From: Deltaproteobacteria bacterium
GTDB lineage: Bacteria; Myxococcota_A; UBA9042; DTJE01
Reading direction: 5' to 3'
Length of the DNA stretch: 7,295 nt
Assembly: GCA_016784945.1 (NCBI GenBank)
Contig: JADHTP010000158.1
Location: 1 to 7,295, forward strand
In this document: positions 5,622 through 7,295 of the stretch, one piece after another
Position numbering within the stretch: position 1 is the stretch's first letter
Layout: the number at the start of each line of letters is the position of its first letter
The notes under the pieces: model-generated
What the model was told of the DNA's origin: nothing
Seen by the model: only the letters and a program-made list of their open reading frames with translations
Database searches by the model: none
Program-made: the position numbers and the translations under genes

Positions 5622-7022
5622 TTGAAACAGTTGCATGACGAATGCGGAGTGTTCGGAGTTTTCGGACACCCGGACGCCGCCACCATTACCTACCTGGGTC
5701 TGCACGCTCTCCAGCACAGGGGACAGGAAAGCGCCGGGATGGTGACCACCGAAGGTCGCCATCTGAACCTTCACCGTCAGATGGGCCTGGTGGTGGACGT
5801 GTTCAGTGAAGATGTCCTGTCCCGGTTGTCCGGGACCAGCGCCATCGGCCATGTCAGGTACTCCACGGCGGGCTCTTCTTCCCTGCAGAACGCACAACCC
5901 ATCAAGTGCATGTTCGAAGGGGGGGCTCTGGCCCTGGCCCACAATGGAAACATCGTCAATTCGGACGAACTGCAGGGCTATCTGAAAAAGAACGGCCATG
6001 TCTTTCAGTCCACCTCGGACAGCGAAGTCCTGCTGCACCTGGTGGCCACGGCCTACTACGATGACATCCCCAAGGCGGTGAGCGGGATGATGGACAAGGC
6101 GCTGGGCGCCTATTCCATGGTCCTCCTGTCGCCGGACAAACTCGTGGCGGTGCGGGATCCCCGTGGCTTCAGGCCCCTGGTGATGGGGCGTCTGGACGGG
6201 GCCGTGGTGGTGGCGTCGGAGACCACGAGCCTGGACCTCATCGGCGCCACCGTGGAAAGAGAGATCGAACCGGGTGAAATCGTGGTGGCCTCGGAAGACG
6301 GTGTCCGGTCCATCCAGGCCAAGCCTGCCAGGGAACCGGCACGGTGCGTATTCGAGCACATCTATTTTGCCCGACCGGACAGCGAGGTTTTCGGCCAGCA
6401 AGCTTACACGGTCAGGAAGGAACTGGGCCGCCAGCTGGCCCGGGAGCAGCCGGTCGAAGACGCGGACCTTGTCATTCCCGTTCCAGATTCGGGCGTATCC
6501 GCCGCTATCGGGTTTGCCGAGATACAGGACGCCCCGTTCGACATGGGTCTGGTACGTAGCCACTACGTTGGAAGGACGTTCATCGAACCGGAGCAACGGA
6601 TTCGCAACTTCGGCGTCAAACTCAAGCTGAATCCCGTTCCCGAGCTGGTCAGGGGTCGTGTGGTGGTGGTGGTGGACGACTCCATCGTCCGGGGGACCAC
6701 ATCACGAAAGATCGTCGAAATGGTACGGGCCCGATCACCCAAGGCGGTTCATCTTCGCATCTCGTCGCCACCCACCCGGTGGCCCTGCTATTACGGGATC
6801 GACACGCCGTCCCGCGAAGAGCTCATAGCTTCCAGCATGTCCGTCGAGGAAATCACCAAGCTGACCACCGCGGAGTCCCTGGGCTATCTGTCCGTGGAGG
6901 GAATGCACCGAGCCGTGTCCGGCGCCGGAAAAGGTGGATACTGCGATGCCTGCTTCACGGGTAATTATCCCGTGCGTACGGACAGGAACTGGCCTCCCCA
7001 GCGCCACGGCCGGAAGAAGTAG
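5622..7022 (+). CDS. purF: Amidophosphoribosyltransferase PurF (glutamine PRPP amidotransferase)
   Basis: PurF makes 5-phosphoribosylamine from PRPP and glutamine, the first committed step of purine synthesis, in the cytoplasm. The 466-residue protein has an Ntn-hydrolase glutaminase half (8 to about 235): Cys8 in DECGVFG is the nucleophile after removal of a 7-residue propeptide, followed by LQHRGQESAG (30-39), GHVRYSTAG (76-84) and HNGNI (107-111). The phosphoribosyltransferase half has the PRPP loop VVVVDDSIVRGTTS (348-361). Cys242, Cys389, Cys441 and Cys444 match the four ligands of the 4Fe-4S cluster in Bacillus-type enzymes. No ATG is available between the in-frame stop at 5592 and the active-site cysteine, so the start is TTG at 5622 (weak GGCGGA at 5609-5614) or TTG at 5631. 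It lies 34 bases after carD; its stop codon overlaps the next start. Confidence 0.97.
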   Translation: MKQLHDECGVFGVFGHPDAATITYLGLHALQHRGQESAGMVTTEGRHLNLHRQMGLVVDVFSEDVLSRLSGTSAIGHVRYSTAGSSSLQNAQPIKCMFEGGALALAHNGNIVNSDELQGYLKKNGHVFQSTSDSEVLLHLVATAYYDDIPKAVSGMMDKALGAYSMVLLSPDKLVAVRDPRGFRPLVMGRLDGAVVVASETTSLDLIGATVEREIEPGEIVVASEDGVRSIQAKPAREPARCVFEHIYFARPDSEVFGQQAYTVRKELGRQLAREQPVEDADLVIPVPDSGVSAAIGFAEIQDAPFDMGLVRSHYVGRTFIEPEQRIRNFGVKLKLNPVPELVRGRVVVVVDDSIVRGTTSRKIVEMVRARSPKAVHLRISSPPTRWPCYYGIDTPSREELIASSMSVEEITKLTTAESLGYLSVEGMHRAVSGAGKGGYCDACFTGNYPVRTDRNWPPQRHGRKK

Positions 7023-7295
7023 TGGCTGACGAAAGAAGGCTCAGCGTCCATCGCCACTGGCTGATGGCCCTGTTGATCACCCTGATCATCTCCCCGTCCG
7101 CTGCCGCCCGTGCCGAAACCGGCTCCCAAAACCTCGCTGATACAACCAGGCAACTGGAACGCCTCGAAAAGGAAGGTGGCACCGGTTCCCCGGCAACCGA
7201 CGAGATTCGACGAATCCTGACCCGTCTCCTGGACATGGCGGAATACGGAAAGGCCATCCGCGCCTGCCGCCTCCTTTTCCGAAGCGCTCCCCTCA
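7022..7295 (+). CDS. Secreted or periplasmic protein of unknown function, 3' end outside the window
   Basis: The open frame starts at GTG 7022, sharing one base with the purF stop (TAGTG), and runs to the window edge, giving 91 complete codons. GGAAG at 7012-7016 can serve as a ribosome site. The first 31 residues form a good signal peptide: ADERRLSVHRHW at the charged end, hydrophobic core LMALLITLIIS, and a likely signal peptidase I site after ARA. The mature part has a Glu/Arg-rich helix (QLERLEKE), then a segment ending AEYGKAIRACRLLFRSAP that resembles one tetratricopeptide helix pair. The one-base overlap implies translational coupling with purF. A periplasmic TPR-type protein is a guess from about 60 mature residues. 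Confidence 0.7.
   Translation, partial: MADERRLSVHRHWLMALLITLIISPSAAARAETGSQNLADTTRQLERLEKEGGTGSPATDEIRRILTRLLDMAEYGKAIRACRLLFRSAPL

Noticed and set aside
5481..6596. Minus-strand open frame of 371 codons
   Set aside because: It is fully antisense to purF and carD, both of which carry unmistakable family motifs; the long frame is an effect of high GC content.
6660..6674. (GTG)5 trinucleotide run in purF as a phase-variation tract
   Set aside because: It encodes the conserved valine strand before the PRPP loop; changes by one unit keep the frame, so it would not act as an on/off switch.

Overview
The window reads as the chromosome of a Gram-negative bacterium with GC-rich coding sequence (roughly 60% by eye). 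It has an outer membrane, shown by a BamD-type lipoprotein, and it uses a CarD/CdnL RNA-polymerase regulator and a Bacillus-type (propeptide plus iron-sulfur cluster) PurF. This combination fits a deltaproteobacterial-grade lineage (Desulfobacterota, Myxococcota, SAR324 or similar), but that placement is inference; no rRNA or lineage-specific marker is present. No tRNA, rRNA, CRISPR array, insertion sequence or phage gene was seen.

Layout. (1) 21-1892, plus strand: one MotA/TolQ/ExbB channel protein followed by two different ExbD/TolR proteins. This is a complete proton-driven inner-membrane motor module with a 1+2 gene composition like Myxococcus AglR-AglQ-AglS. (2) 1893-2064: a convergent gap without a canonical terminator. 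(3) 2065-3093, minus strand: an unrecognised 342-residue protein with one N-terminal membrane anchor and a large periplasmic part. (4) 3094-3201: a short divergent promoter region. (5) 3202-3978, plus strand: a secreted lytic transglycosylase with an unusual cysteine-rich N-terminal segment. (6) 3979-4220: a 242-base gap with short tandem repeats, three copies of an AGGAYTTCCC motif arranged so that two alternative stems can form, and a good sigma-70 type promoter. (7) 4221 to the window end, plus strand: a tight gene run bamD - carD - purF - secreted protein of unknown function (cut by the window edge), with gaps of 23, 34 and -1 bases, probably one operon read from the promoter at 4166-4195.

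How the genes fit together. Most of the window concerns the cell envelope: a proton-motive-force motor spanning into the periplasm, a peptidoglycan-cutting enzyme, an anchored periplasmic protein and an outer-membrane assembly lipoprotein. The downstream operon joins this to a global transcription factor and the first committed enzyme of purine synthesis. Start signals differ in that operon: carD has a nearly perfect Shine-Dalgarno sequence and ATG, while its neighbours use GTG or TTG, which suggests CarD is made at a higher level from the shared message. Nothing here is clearly a new system. The items most worth following are the unknown anchored protein, the cysteine-rich module on the transglycosylase, and the repeat cluster upstream of bamD.
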